From Oscillospiraceae bacterium (GTDB taxonomy: Bacteria; Bacillota; Clostridia; Oscillospirales; Ruminococcaceae): a stretch of 64,000 nt of DNA. Position 1 is the stretch's first letter. Each line of letters opens with the position of its first letter. A program made the position numbers and the translations under genes. The stretch spans positions 310,001 through 374,000 of the forward strand of contig JAJQBX010000032.1 in NCBI GenBank assembly GCA_021203065.1, in the 5' to 3' direction. Positions 34,065-42,920 of the stretch are shown here, piece after piece. The notes under the pieces are model-generated. The model was given only the letters and a program-made list of their open reading frames with translations. It was not told the origin of the DNA and did not search any database.

Positions 34065-34467
34065 CGCTGTTCATAATGTCCTTGAGCGTTATGCCGTCAA
34101 GATAATCGGTTATCGCACTGTACAGACCCTGCCAGACCGGAAGAGTTGGACAGATTTCTTTGCGGCTGCACTCTATCGGATCGCACTCAAGACAGGATAC
34201 CGGAGCAAGGCTTCCCTCTGTTAATCTCAGAATCTCCCCGACAGTATATTTCTCTGGCGGACGTGAAAGGCGGTAGCCGCCTTGATATCCCCTGTTGGTC
34301 CTGAGTATGTCTGAGCCATTGAATGACGGGACTATCTGCTCAAGGTATTTTTTCGATATTCCCTGCCGCTCTGCGATGTCTTTAAGGGAAACGTAGCCGT
34401 CGCCCTGATTTTCTGCAAGGTCAATGAGCATCCGAAGAGCGTATCTGCCTTTTGTCGATATTTTCAT
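34048..34467 (-). CDS. Rrf2-family regulator with Fe-S cysteines (IscR-like)
   Basis: The 139-residue regulator begins MKISTKGRYALRMLIDLAEN, has the winged helix VSLKDIAERQGISKKYLEQIV and the wing GYQGGYRLSRPP. It carries the cluster-binding cysteines in SCLECDPIECSRKEICPT (about residues 90-106). Those cysteines place it with IscR/NsrR-type sensors rather than CymR, which lacks them. It could sense Fe-S status or redox stress and control sulfur or cluster genes. The ATG at 34467 follows AGGTGG. Confidence 0.9.
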   Translation of the reverse strand: MKISTKGRYALRMLIDLAENQGDGYVSLKDIAERQGISKKYLEQIVPSFNGSDILRTNRGYQGGYRLSRPPEKYTVGEILRLTEGSLAPVSCLECDPIECSRKEICPTLPVWQGLYSAITDYLDGITLKDIMNSENRLS

Positions 34468-34498
34468 AGTCAGTACCACCTGTATTTTTGATACTCTA

Positions 34499-34527
34499 AT
34501 AATAACATATATTCAGTAGGTTTTCAA
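34499..34527 (-). promoter_or_regulatory. Promoter of the rrf2-type gene
   Basis: On the minus strand TTGAAA (34522-34527), a 17-nt spacer and TATTAT (34499-34504). Confidence 0.6.
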
Positions 34528-34558
34528 TCTCTTTTTGAAAAAATCGGAATAAAATAGA

Positions 34559-34594
34559 TTGCCGCACGGAGTTGGATTAAGCCCCGTGCGGCAA
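34559..34594 (-). terminator. Terminator of the three-gene ABC operon
   Basis: An 11-bp GC-rich stem (TTGCCGCACGG with CCGTGCGGCAA) is followed on the minus strand by a T-rich stretch. Confidence 0.75.
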
Positions 34595-34633
34595 ACATAT
34601 ATGGATAGAGGTACTGACTCTTACTGGCTTGTT

Positions 34634-36046
34634 TTATTCGTTCTTGATGGCTTCGAGTGCCGATAGTCTTGTTGCTCTGATTGCAGGATAAAGTCCCGAA
34701 ACGACGCCTACAGCTATTGCAAGAAGTATTGCAACGCCATCAAGCCATGGCGGGATTACCGAAAGAGCCGAGGTTGAAGCATCTATTCCGAGCATCGACA
34801 TTCCGCCTGCGCTTGCAAGATAGTTTACCGCTGCCGACGCTCCATAGCTGAACACGACTCCCAGAACTCCTCCGACAGCTCCTATGATTCCAGCTTCGAT
34901 AAGGAACATTCCACGAATGTCGGAAAGCTTGCAGCCTAAGACCTTCATGATGCCTATCTCCCGAGTTCTTTCGTAGATGGACATTACCATCGTATTGGCG
35001 ATACTGATAGCCGCTACAATGAACGCCACAACACCTATGGCTCCCAGAATAGCTCTTAAGAACTTTGTCTGATCCTGAAGCTGAGTGAGATATTCCATCG
35101 AAGAATAGGTCTCATAGCCCATTTCATTAAGCTTGGCTTCCACACCCTGAACATACTTTGAATCTTCGACCAGAACTATAGCTTGGTCATAGATATTTTG
35201 TCTGTTGTCCTCGGTGCTTTCTCTGTCTTCCGGGGTGTAATCGTAGCCGTAGTATTTGGCTTGGTTTTCTTCGAACAAATCTTCAAGAGCAAAAACGCCA
35301 TTTACGTCCATATAGACATATGTCTCGTAGTTGCCACTTTCGTTGTACGCAAGAATACCGACGCAGTTGCCTTCTTCAAGTTCAATCTTTGGTCTTGATG
35401 TGTCAACTGCGCTTTCGCCATATGACCAATACCATGTGAACTGGTATGTATGGTTATTGCCTACAGGATTAAATGGCAGCTCGTCATCCTCAGTAATAGT
35501 TTTCCACCAGATTTCGTCTTCTTCACGCATTGTGTAGAAGTAGAATGGCAAGGCGTAGGTCATTACGAAGTTGGTTGTGCCTATGTCGCTCTCATCGAGA
35601 AGCCTGCCGTAGAGTATTTCATAGCCCATATCAGCCATAGAAGCTGCATCTATGCCTATAATAGACATTGACGAACACTTCTCAGTGTTGTCCATTATCA
35701 GGTATCCCCAATAGTAGAGATAAGGCGAAACCGTCTGAACATGGTCTATTTCGCTTATTTCTTCGATGGCGATGTTGTCAAGAACTACGTTTGACTCTGT
35801 ATAAACGTAGGTGCCACTGTCTTCGTCATATTGATACGAACCGCCATAGGAATAGATAGTTATCTGTTTGAGGTTTGAATAGGAGCTTATCTGGTCTTCA
35901 AAGCCCTTGTTCATACCGATGCCTATCGAAAGCATTATTACGACTGCCGCCGTGCCGATTACAACGCCCAAGACGGTGAGCATACTTCTGGCTTTACGTC
36001 TTAAGAAGTTAGAAAAGGCAAATCTCAGAATATCCGTTTTTCTCAT
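34634..36046 (-). CDS. ABC transporter permease (MacB/FtsX type)
   Basis: The 470-residue protein has one N-terminal helix with the MacB-like LTVLGVVIGTAAVVIMLSIG, a periplasm-facing domain (about 50-325) rich in Tyr and acidic residues, and three C-terminal helices with TREIGIMKVLGCKLSDIRGM. It ends ATRLSALEAIKNE, the typical MacB tail. It is the third gene of an operon with an ATPase and a large secreted anchor protein. The three probably form an export or envelope-stress system. Confidence 0.9.
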   Translation of the reverse strand: MRKTDILRFAFSNFLRRKARSMLTVLGVVIGTAAVVIMLSIGIGMNKGFEDQISSYSNLKQITIYSYGGSYQYDEDSGTYVYTESNVVLDNIAIEEISEIDHVQTVSPYLYYWGYLIMDNTEKCSSMSIIGIDAASMADMGYEILYGRLLDESDIGTTNFVMTYALPFYFYTMREEDEIWWKTITEDDELPFNPVGNNHTYQFTWYWSYGESAVDTSRPKIELEEGNCVGILAYNESGNYETYVYMDVNGVFALEDLFEENQAKYYGYDYTPEDRESTEDNRQNIYDQAIVLVEDSKYVQGVEAKLNEMGYETYSSMEYLTQLQDQTKFLRAILGAIGVVAFIVAAISIANTMVMSIYERTREIGIMKVLGCKLSDIRGMFLIEAGIIGAVGGVLGVVFSYGASAAVNYLASAGGMSMLGIDASTSALSVIPPWLDGVAILLAIAVGVVSGLYPAIRATRLSALEAIKNE

Positions 36047-36081
36047 AATCAGTCATCCCTCCTTACAGGGAAAAGCGGAAT

Positions 36082-37944
36082 TTATTCGTCATCGTCGTCA
36101 TCGTCATCATCAAGACCGTCAAGAAGAGCCTTCTTTTTCTTATTCTTGATAACTATCACTACTACAACTATAATTGCAATTACTACAACGCCCGCGCCGA
36201 CACCGATGGCAATCTTTGCAATTGTGCTGAGACTGCTTTCGGAAACGTTACCGCCGTTTGCATCAATAGTGAAGTCGTCATCGAAGTAGTAATCATCGCC
36301 CATATAGTCGGATTCATCGTAATAGCTTGTCTCCTGCTCTTCACAGATGAGAACATCGAATTCGTATTCAAGTGTGTGCTCTGCTCCCGATTCATCTTCG
36401 AATGAGAATGTAAGAATTGCCGTCTTGGTCTCACCTACTGCGTCAGGATCATTAGCGTAAATCATGCCGCTGAAATAGTCATAGCTCGATGCGCTGAGAG
36501 TGCCATAGTATTCGGTAGCCATGTAGAAATCTCCGCTGACACCGATTGTGAGGCTAGACATTGCAGTTTTGGACTTATTGAAGAACTGGAAGTAGATGCT
36601 GCAGCCCTGAGAGCCGTAGCATTCCGTTGGGGGCTCCCATTCCATAAGCTCAAACTTGATAGCCTGTGATACCTGCAGGTTGATTGTTATCGAATTGCTG
36701 CTTGCAGAGTAGCTTGTGCCGTTGTCATATTCGAAGTCATACTGGATTGTGATAGGATATGTTCCTGCACCGGCAGTTGCACTGGTTTTGAGCCTGATTG
36801 AATACTCCATCTCGCCATCAGTCGGAATTTCCTCTGTATAGAATGAAGTTGTGCCGTCAATAGCGGAGAAGATATTGGTGCTTGTGGTTGAGTTGCTGCT
36901 GCTTGCAGTCTCGACATCGACTGTCATATTCTTGATAGCCTTGTCGTGGCTGGTGTTTCTTAGAGTGAATGTAAGGGTGAATTCCTCGCCTGATTCTACC
37001 GTGTCGACATCGAGAGTGTAACCGGAAACGATAACTTTCGGCTCAAGAGATTTTTCTGTAGTGGTTTCAGTTGTGTCCTCTGACTTTTCGGTTGCCCTTA
37101 AGTAGATATTGAAAGACTCAGTATGCTCATTTCCGCTGGTGTCGGTGTATGTAACCGTCGCCTGAAGCGTGTGCTGAGCAGATGGATATTCCGGGAAAAC
37201 AACAGGGAAAGATGCAGTTATGGTTTCACCTCCGGAAACTGTTCCACAGTCGACAGTGTCGGTGTAGGTGTTAAGAACCAGTCCGCCAAGGCTTGAGAGA
37301 ACGACTTTGACATTGCTGGCTGTATAGCTAGTGCTGTTCTCAAAGGTGAGTGTAAGCTTGGTTGAGAGATTTGACTTGCCTTTACCCTCTGGAATTGAAG
37401 CACCGGTCATAGTGAAGCTTGGAGTGTCGTTTTCCTCATCAAGAGTTACCTCGGAAGACTCAACATCGATATTGAATGTCCTTGAGTCGGAAACCACAGA
37501 ACCGGACTTTGATGTGCAGGTTACCGTCAGTGTGACTTGGTATCTTCCGGTCTCAAGCGAGCTGTCAGACAGAACAGTTACAGTGTTGTAGCCGCTGTGA
37601 AGCTCCTGCTCAGCAAGATAGCCGGAAAAGCTGAAGCCTGTGCCGGAGATTGATGCTGTGGTCTGAGCTGTTGAGTCCCATGTGGCATAGTTGTATGTGC
37701 CGTAGGTGTACTCATAATTGATAATCGAGTTGCTCGAAAGAGTAAAACCAATTGTGAATGTATCGCCGGCGTTTATAGACTGTGTGCTGACAGTGGGATT
37801 CTGAATTGTTACTCCGTATGTAGTGGTTACTGTGGGGGTGTTGCTTGCTGCTGAGTTGTCCTCTTCATCGTCTGCAAAAATCCCCAGTGGAAGAATGCTC
37901 ATTACGAGTAAAAGGCTGAGCATAATGCTTAATATCTTTTTCAT
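36082..37944 (-). CDS. Membrane-anchored multi-Ig (CARDB/COG1361-like) accessory protein
   Basis: The 620-residue protein has a signal peptide (cleavage near IFADD), then three to four Ig-like units of the CARDB/S-layer type (FTIGFTLSSNSIINYEYTYG, SNVKVVLSSLGGLVLNTY, EFTLTFTLRNTSHDKAIKNM). One membrane helix follows at about 570-595. The short cytoplasmic tail has a KKKK cluster and ends in eight Asp and a Glu. It lies between the ATPase and permease genes of an ABC system, in the position of a MacA-like adaptor, although it has no adaptor fold I recognise. The poly-Asp tail is unusual and may contact the ATPase or bind cations. Confidence 0.75.
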   Translation of the reverse strand: MKKILSIMLSLLLVMSILPLGIFADDEEDNSAASNTPTVTTTYGVTIQNPTVSTQSINAGDTFTIGFTLSSNSIINYEYTYGTYNYATWDSTAQTTASISGTGFSFSGYLAEQELHSGYNTVTVLSDSSLETGRYQVTLTVTCTSKSGSVVSDSRTFNIDVESSEVTLDEENDTPSFTMTGASIPEGKGKSNLSTKLTLTFENSTSYTASNVKVVLSSLGGLVLNTYTDTVDCGTVSGGETITASFPVVFPEYPSAQHTLQATVTYTDTSGNEHTESFNIYLRATEKSEDTTETTTEKSLEPKVIVSGYTLDVDTVESGEEFTLTFTLRNTSHDKAIKNMTVDVETASSSNSTTSTNIFSAIDGTTSFYTEEIPTDGEMEYSIRLKTSATAGAGTYPITIQYDFEYDNGTSYSASSNSITINLQVSQAIKFELMEWEPPTECYGSQGCSIYFQFFNKSKTAMSSLTIGVSGDFYMATEYYGTLSASSYDYFSGMIYANDPDAVGETKTAILTFSFEDESGAEHTLEYEFDVLICEEQETSYYDESDYMGDDYYFDDDFTIDANGGNVSESSLSTIAKIAIGVGAGVVVIAIIVVVVIVIKNKKKKALLDGLDDDDDDDDE

Positions 37945-37968
37945 GGTGTAATGTCCTTTCTTTGCTTA

Positions 37969-38772
37969 CTATACAGACTCGGCAGCCCTGATTATATCTG
38001 AGGCTTCCGTAGAACCGACTGCTATCTGTTTTGAACGGTTATCTTCTACGGCGGAGATTACTCCGTCGGTAATGTGGTAGATTTTATCGGCATAAGCCGC
38101 AATTTCAACGTCATGCGTAACTATGACCAAGGTCTGGTGATTTTCCCTTGACATTGAGACCATCATTTCCATAACTTCTATAGTGGTTCTCGTGTCAAGG
38201 TTTCCTGTGGGTTCATCGGCGAATACTATTTTTGGCTTCGCTACAAATGCTCTCGCTATGCCGACACGCTGCTGCTGACCGCCTGACATCTGAGTCGGTT
38301 TGTGCTTCATCCTCTTTCCAAGTCCGACAAGGCGGAGCATTTCTTTTGCCTGCTTTGTTCTTACCTTGCGCTTTACTCCTGCGAACGCCAGCGGCATACT
38401 CACGTTGTCGATAGCGTTCTGCGTCGGGAGCAGGTTATAAGACTGGAACACAAAGCCCATGTTCTTTTGCCGGAATACTGCAAGCTTTCGCTCGCTCATC
38501 TTGTCAACCCGTTCACCGAAAATTGTGACCGAGCCTTTTGTGGGTTTCTCAAGCCCCGCCATCAGGTTTAAAAGCGTTGATTTGCCGGAGCCGGATGTTC
38601 CCAAGAGGCATACAATTTCATCTTCGTAGATGGTCAGGTTTACGTTATATAGGGCTCTCACTTTTTCTTTTCCGATTACGAAAACCTTTGACAGGTCGTC
38701 AATGATAATTGCGGGCTTCTTTCCGGGATCAGTATTTATGTTAACGTTTTCGTCATTCATCCATTGCGCCAT
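37969..38772 (-). CDS. ABC transporter ATP-binding protein (MacB/LolD type)
   Basis: The 267-residue ATPase has Walker A GTSGSGKSTLLNLMAGLE, Q-loop FVFQSYNLLPTQ, signature MSGGQQQRVGIARAF, Walker B IVFADEPTGNLD and switch VIVTHDVEIAAYAD, plus an extra C-terminal tail of about 35 residues. It heads the operon with the anchored Ig-like protein and the permease. The promoter has AATCTTAAT direct repeats 11 nt apart upstream of its -35 box, which suggests control by an OmpR-type response regulator not present in this window. Confidence 0.93.
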   Translation of the reverse strand: MAQWMNDENVNINTDPGKKPAIIIDDLSKVFVIGKEKVRALYNVNLTIYEDEIVCLLGTSGSGKSTLLNLMAGLEKPTKGSVTIFGERVDKMSERKLAVFRQKNMGFVFQSYNLLPTQNAIDNVSMPLAFAGVKRKVRTKQAKEMLRLVGLGKRMKHKPTQMSGGQQQRVGIARAFVAKPKIVFADEPTGNLDTRTTIEVMEMMVSMSRENHQTLVIVTHDVEIAAYADKIYHITDGVISAVEDNRSKQIAVGSTEASDIIRAAESV

Positions 38773-38796
38773 CCTTTCTTCCTCAAGCTATCTATC

Positions 38797-38825
38797 ATTA
38801 TAGGTTATTTTCCAATCTATTTCAA
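38797..38825 (-). promoter_or_regulatory. Promoter of the ABC operon
   Basis: On the minus strand TTGAAA (38820-38825), a 17-nt spacer and TATAAT (38797-38802). Confidence 0.7.
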
Positions 38826-38837
38826 GATTAGAAGCTG

Positions 38838-38857
38838 AATCTTAATGAAATCTTAAT
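38838..38857. promoter_or_regulatory. Direct repeats AATCTTAAT x2, 11-nt period
   Basis: Two identical 9-nt units start 11 nt apart, one helical turn, and lie 12 nt upstream of the -35 box. This is the classic arrangement of an OmpR/PhoB-type response-regulator activator site. Confidence 0.55.
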
Positions 38858-38950
38858 AATTATGCGGAAGTCTGTTCCTCACAAACTCTTCTCCATTACT
38901 AATACACTTTAACACGGTCGATTATTGCATCTGTAGGAAAAATTTTTTCA

Positions 38951-38981
38951 AAAAAATCAGCCACATTTTACTGTGACTGAT
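38951..38981 (-). terminator. Terminator of the GH30 gene
   Basis: ATCAG.CACA pairs with TGTG.CTGAT around a TTTTAC loop, and a run of seven T follows on the minus strand. Confidence 0.8.
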
Positions 38982-38988
38982 CTGCGAT

Positions 38989-40590
38989 TTATTCTTGAGC
39001 GTTATCTGCATCGGAATGGGCTTTCTTTTTCTTTATGGAAACAATAAGCACAACAGCTATTACGACTACCGCTACTACTGCTACGGCTATCAAAACAATC
39101 ACCCATACATTCGCTTCGCCGCTGGACGGTGTCTTTACAAACGGATTGACTGTCTTTTCAGAGGCAACCTCGACATAATCCGGGTCTGCAGGCATGTCTA
39201 TAACGAAAGTGGTTACGCTGAGTGCAGGGATATAGTTTCTTACCTCCGAATAGGAAACCTCATTCCAATAAGAATACTTGAAGCGGTTTTCATTTCCTAT
39301 CGTCTGATAGCCGAATGAATCGGTTATTGAGACGTCGCCCAAGTCAAATGTGATTTCGTCGTCTTCGTCGGTATTGTTGACAACGATAACTACCAATCTG
39401 GAATCATCGGGGGCTTTAAATGCTACAATTATCGAATCGGAATCATTTTCGACGTCAACCCTCTTGTATCCGCTCTTGACATACTTTGAGAAGTGCATCA
39501 TTATGTAGTGGTTGCCGTTTCTTGAGATTTCGGCATTCTCACTTGAACTTGCTACTTCGATAAGACAGTTGCCGGTGTCAGCAATCCATACTCCGTTCCA
39601 GTACAGATACGCACTTATTCCCTCATAGATGAACTCATTCGCCATCTTTTCTGCATGAGTAATGTAGTCGTTGGTATACCACTCTGTCTGCCAGAGAATA
39701 TAGTCACCATAGTAGAGGTCAGCGACATCGGAATATGACGAAGGTGTGTTCTGACTTCCATAAAGATGATGAGCTATCACTTCAAAGGTGTCTGCACCGC
39801 CGTTTTCAATGAGAGGAGTTATATAGGCTTCAAGTCTTGATGCGGTGTCAGCCATTACCTCAGCTCCGGTTATGCTCGGTGCATATTCGCCGAATGCTTC
39901 CTGAAACGCTTCATATACGGCAAGATGTGCTTTCCAGTAGGCGCAGTGGTATTCATCCTCATCAGCACCGAAGTAGAAGCCAGCTTCGTCTCTGGCATTG
40001 CCGTTTTCGTCAATCTGTAAGCCCTGAAGTTCGGTTTCGTTTGAAATTGAAAAGTAGTCAACCGGAATTCCTGCATCGAAAAAGAGCTGGACTGACTCTA
40101 CGCAGAACTGAGCAAGCTCGTCATACATGTACTCGCCGTTTTCGTCTTTGGCAAGGGTATAGTAGGTGTAGCCGTTGTCATCCTCTTCTACGAAAGCTAC
40201 AAAATCGAGATCCCGGTCATACTGTCCCCAGCTGGTGACAAGAACTATTGGATCAATTCCTCGCTCCAAGGCGGCTGAATAGTAGGAATAGTATGCCTGA
40301 TAGCCGTCGAGGGCAGTCTGATATTCATCTCCGGCGTGATTGAGATCTCTGAACCTCAGAATATTGAATTCTGTGTCACAGAAAATCCAGTCGTAACCGG
40401 TTTCAGCATTAACGTTGGTTGTCAGCCAATCGCCATACCATGTGTAGGATGCTCCGAAGCCGTCTATCGTCTGATAGGTTGAATCCATGTCTATTGTGAC
40501 GGTGGTCTCCGCAAAAGCATCCAAGTACAGCACAGATAACGATATAATAACCGCTAATATGATTGACATTAGCTTTGATAATTTTCGCAT
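38989..40590 (-). CDS. Glycoside hydrolase family 30, membrane anchored
   Basis: The 533-residue enzyme has a signal peptide (to about residue 28) and a TIM barrel beginning YQTIDGFGASYTWYGDWL. The acid/base Glu is in SISNETEL (about 185) and the nucleophile Glu in LWQTEWY (about 303). A beta-sandwich follows (about 360-470), then one C-terminal membrane helix and the tail KKKKAHSDADNAQE. GH30 enzymes attack xylan or beta-1,6-glucans; the loops here do not let me choose. The helix would hold the enzyme on the cell surface. The ATG at 40590 follows GGGAGGG. Confidence 0.9.
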   Translation of the reverse strand: MRKLSKLMSIILAVIISLSVLYLDAFAETTVTIDMDSTYQTIDGFGASYTWYGDWLTTNVNAETGYDWIFCDTEFNILRFRDLNHAGDEYQTALDGYQAYYSYYSAALERGIDPIVLVTSWGQYDRDLDFVAFVEEDDNGYTYYTLAKDENGEYMYDELAQFCVESVQLFFDAGIPVDYFSISNETELQGLQIDENGNARDEAGFYFGADEDEYHCAYWKAHLAVYEAFQEAFGEYAPSITGAEVMADTASRLEAYITPLIENGGADTFEVIAHHLYGSQNTPSSYSDVADLYYGDYILWQTEWYTNDYITHAEKMANEFIYEGISAYLYWNGVWIADTGNCLIEVASSSENAEISRNGNHYIMMHFSKYVKSGYKRVDVENDSDSIIVAFKAPDDSRLVVIVVNNTDEDDEITFDLGDVSITDSFGYQTIGNENRFKYSYWNEVSYSEVRNYIPALSVTTFVIDMPADPDYVEVASEKTVNPFVKTPSSGEANVWVIVLIAVAVVAVVVIAVVLIVSIKKKKAHSDADNAQE

Positions 40591-40621
40591 TGTATACCCT
40601 CCCAGAATATATTCTACTATT

Positions 40622-40650
40622 ATGTTACCACATAAAGCGTTTCCTGTCAA
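40622..40650 (-). promoter_or_regulatory. Promoter of the GH30 gene
   Basis: On the minus strand TTGACA (40645-40650), a 17-nt spacer and TAACAT (40622-40627). Confidence 0.65.
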
Positions 40651-40689
40651 TTGCAAATACTGAGAAGATTATTGATTTATCCTGAGAAT

Positions 40690-40716
40690 GAAAAATCGCC
40701 GACTACTGCCGACGAT
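40690..40716 (-). terminator. Terminator of the NCS2 permease gene
   Basis: ATCGTCG pairs with CGGCGAT (one G-T pair), followed by TTTTT on the minus strand. Confidence 0.65.
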
Positions 40717-40742
40717 CTTTCGGGAAAATATAGAAAGGTGGA

Positions 40743-42170
40743 TTAAGCTACAACGAAGAACTTGACAAGGAAGATGAGTGAGATGACGATAGTAAGCCAC
40801 GACACTTCCTTGAACTTTCCTGTGCAGAGCTTGATTACAGTGTAGGTGATGAGACCCAAGCCGATTGCGTGACCTATGGAACCGGTTATAGGCATACCGA
40901 TGAGCATGATAGCTGCAGGAGCGAGCTGTGAGAAGTCGTTGAAGTCGAGATTCTTAAGCCCGGAGAGCATGAGAATACCGACATAGATGAGTGCAGAAGA
41001 CGTTGCTGCAGCGGGGATAATAGCGGCAATAGGAGCCAAGAACATGCAAGCCAAGAAGAGAATACCTGTTGTCAGTGCAGTAAGACCTGTTCTTCCTCCG
41101 GCTTCAACGCCAGATGCGGATTCAACGAAAGTAGTTACAGTTGAAGTACCGGTTACAGAACCAACAAGAGTACCGACAGAATCGGAAATGAGTGCTTCTC
41201 TCATCTGGGGCATGTTGCCCTCTTCATCGACCATACCAGCTCTTGAGGCAGTTCCTACGAGAGTTCCGATAGTGTCGAACATGTCAATCATGCAGAAAGT
41301 AATGATAAGAGTGATTACTGTGAACCATCCAATTTCAAATAGTGTTGCGAAATCAAACTTGAATAAGGTAGTTTCAGCCATGTCGCCGAATGCGGGGAGG
41401 AATGAAGCATCAGCAAGATCAGCAAACGGATTCTCTTTAAGGAAAATGGCATCTCCTGCCCAATAAACAACCGAACCGATGAGCATGCCCAAAAGCACGT
41501 TAGCTTTAACGCCATAATGCTTCATTATAATCATCGCAAAAAGACCTACAAAGATTGTAACGACAGTAAGCACCATTGTGGGATATGCGGTGTCGCCTAC
41601 CATATTGCTCTTGATTACCGAGGGAGTCAGTGAGCCGAAGAAGTCGCTGAATACATAGAAGCAGCTACCTTCATCGTCATATACGCCGACATTTGAACCG
41701 AAGCCGATGTTGAGGAGCATGAGACCTATTGCAGGAGCAATTGCTGTTCTTATACCAACAGGAATAGCCTGAACTATCTTTTCTCTTATCTTGAAGATTG
41801 AGAGAACCAAGAAAACTACGCCCTCTATTAAAATTATACAGAGAGCTGCTTGGAATGCCTGAAGATATTCGCATCCGACAATAGCCACGATATTGGCGAC
41901 AACTACAGCAAAGAAGCTGTTGAGACCCATACCGGGTGCCATTGCAAATGGCTTGTTTGCAAGAAATGCCATGCAGATGGTGCCGATACCGGAGGCAATA
42001 CAGGTTGCCATGAAAACTCCGTTCCAAAGCTGGCTGCCGGTATCCCAGTTCGTCAGCAGATTCGGGTTCAGGGCAATGATATATGCCATTGTCATGAACG
42101 TCGTCAAGCCGGCTAGGATTTCGGTTTTTACTGTTGTGCCGTTTTCCTTGAGCTTAAAAAGTTTTTCCAT
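40743..42170 (-). CDS. NCS2-family purine permease (AzgA-like)
   Basis: The 475-residue protein has about 13 membrane segments and the COG2252 signatures ILAGLTTFMTMAYIIALNPN, FAMAPGMGLNSFFAVVV and the late TTFVESASGVEAGGRTGLTA. AzgA-type members import adenine, guanine or hypoxanthine with protons. The ATG at 42170 follows GAAAGGA. The leader of about 94 nt shows no purine-riboswitch core, so control must be different. Confidence 0.93.
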   Translation of the reverse strand: MEKLFKLKENGTTVKTEILAGLTTFMTMAYIIALNPNLLTNWDTGSQLWNGVFMATCIASGIGTICMAFLANKPFAMAPGMGLNSFFAVVVANIVAIVGCEYLQAFQAALCIILIEGVVFLVLSIFKIREKIVQAIPVGIRTAIAPAIGLMLLNIGFGSNVGVYDDEGSCFYVFSDFFGSLTPSVIKSNMVGDTAYPTMVLTVVTIFVGLFAMIIMKHYGVKANVLLGMLIGSVVYWAGDAIFLKENPFADLADASFLPAFGDMAETTLFKFDFATLFEIGWFTVITLIITFCMIDMFDTIGTLVGTASRAGMVDEEGNMPQMREALISDSVGTLVGSVTGTSTVTTFVESASGVEAGGRTGLTALTTGILFLACMFLAPIAAIIPAAATSSALIYVGILMLSGLKNLDFNDFSQLAPAAIMLIGMPITGSIGHAIGLGLITYTVIKLCTGKFKEVSWLTIVISLIFLVKFFVVA

Positions 42171-42270
42171 GTTTATCAATCCTTTCGTTTTGCAGAGAAG
42201 ATTTTTATAGCCTTTTCTGCTTTCGTTGACGAATCTGTCACCAGTCAGCCACAAGTTCATCACACAATAT

Positions 42271-42299
42271 ATAGTACACTACAGAAGCGTAAATGTCAA
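42271..42299 (-). promoter_or_regulatory. Promoter of the NCS2 permease
   Basis: On the minus strand TTGACA (42294-42299), a 17-nt spacer and TACTAT (42271-42276). Confidence 0.7.
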
Positions 42300-42396
42300 C
42301 AGGTTGGGGACGATTTTATAGGATAATAAGAAATAGAAATTTTGAGCTTTCAATGATTTTGATTTGTTCATTATTACCACAAACGCATATCCTGTA

Positions 42397-42425
42397 TTGC
42401 AATTTCGCTTTCTTCGTGCTATAAT
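42397..42425 (+). promoter_or_regulatory. Promoter of the proBA-containing operon
   Basis: TTGCAA (42397-42402), a 17-nt spacer and TATAAT (42420-42425). Confidence 0.7.
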
Positions 42426-42474
42426 ACAATAAATGCGCACTGCAATTACCCCAAAAGAAAGGTGATTATTCCAT

Positions 42475-42906
42475 ATGAATATAACATTAGCCGCTGAACT
42501 GCAATCAAGGTTTGCTCCTCTCCCGAAGAATATGCACATTGCATTTTGTATTATTGCCACCATCGTTTTCTTGGCTTTATATATCAGAAAGCGCAAGATT
42601 ATTGATTTCCTCTGGCTTTTCGTCTGTGATCTGCCGCTTATCCTGCAGTTTTACGGCGATTCTACTACAGCTGCTGTTGTCGGTATATGCGAGGTTATTC
42701 TTCTGACTTTGGTTTTTGTGTTCTGGCTTGATGAAAGAAGGACTGCAAAAAAACAATCTCAGGATAATCAGGATTCCGATAATGGCGGAGATGTTGACGA
42801 TCTCAAGGACGTCGAGCAAGCCGTAAAGGTTGAACGCTCAAAGCTTGCCGGAAACGACGCTGATGACAACGTTATTTCTCAGGCTTTTGACGATTACAAC
42901 ACCTGA
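42475..42906 (+). CDS. Small membrane protein of unknown function
   Basis: The 143-residue protein has three likely membrane helices (about 20-38, 43-60 and 68-87) followed by an acidic, Asn/Asp-rich cytoplasmic tail. I recognise no family. AAAGGTG precedes the ATG. It is the first gene of an operon with a 2-hydroxyacid dehydrogenase 14 bp downstream, then proB and proA. Confidence 0.65.
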   Translation: MNITLAAELQSRFAPLPKNMHIAFCIIATIVFLALYIRKRKIIDFLWLFVCDLPLILQFYGDSTTAAVVGICEVILLTLVFVFWLDERRTAKKQSQDNQDSDNGGDVDDLKDVEQAVKVERSKLAGNDADDNVISQAFDDYNT

Positions 42907-42920
42907 TCGAGAGGCTAAAG

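Larger units (their letters stand above)
42171..42474. other. Intergenic region with divergent promoters, no gene
   Basis: This 304-nt stretch holds the NCS2 permease promoter (42271-42299, minus) and the promoter of the following operon (42397-42425, plus). I looked for a purine riboswitch in the permease leader and did not find the conserved loops. I see nothing else in it. Confidence 0.6.

Noticed and set aside
42171..42270. Purine riboswitch in the NCS2 permease leader
   Set aside because: The leader is only about 94 nt and lacks the conserved junction and loop sequences of purine aptamers.
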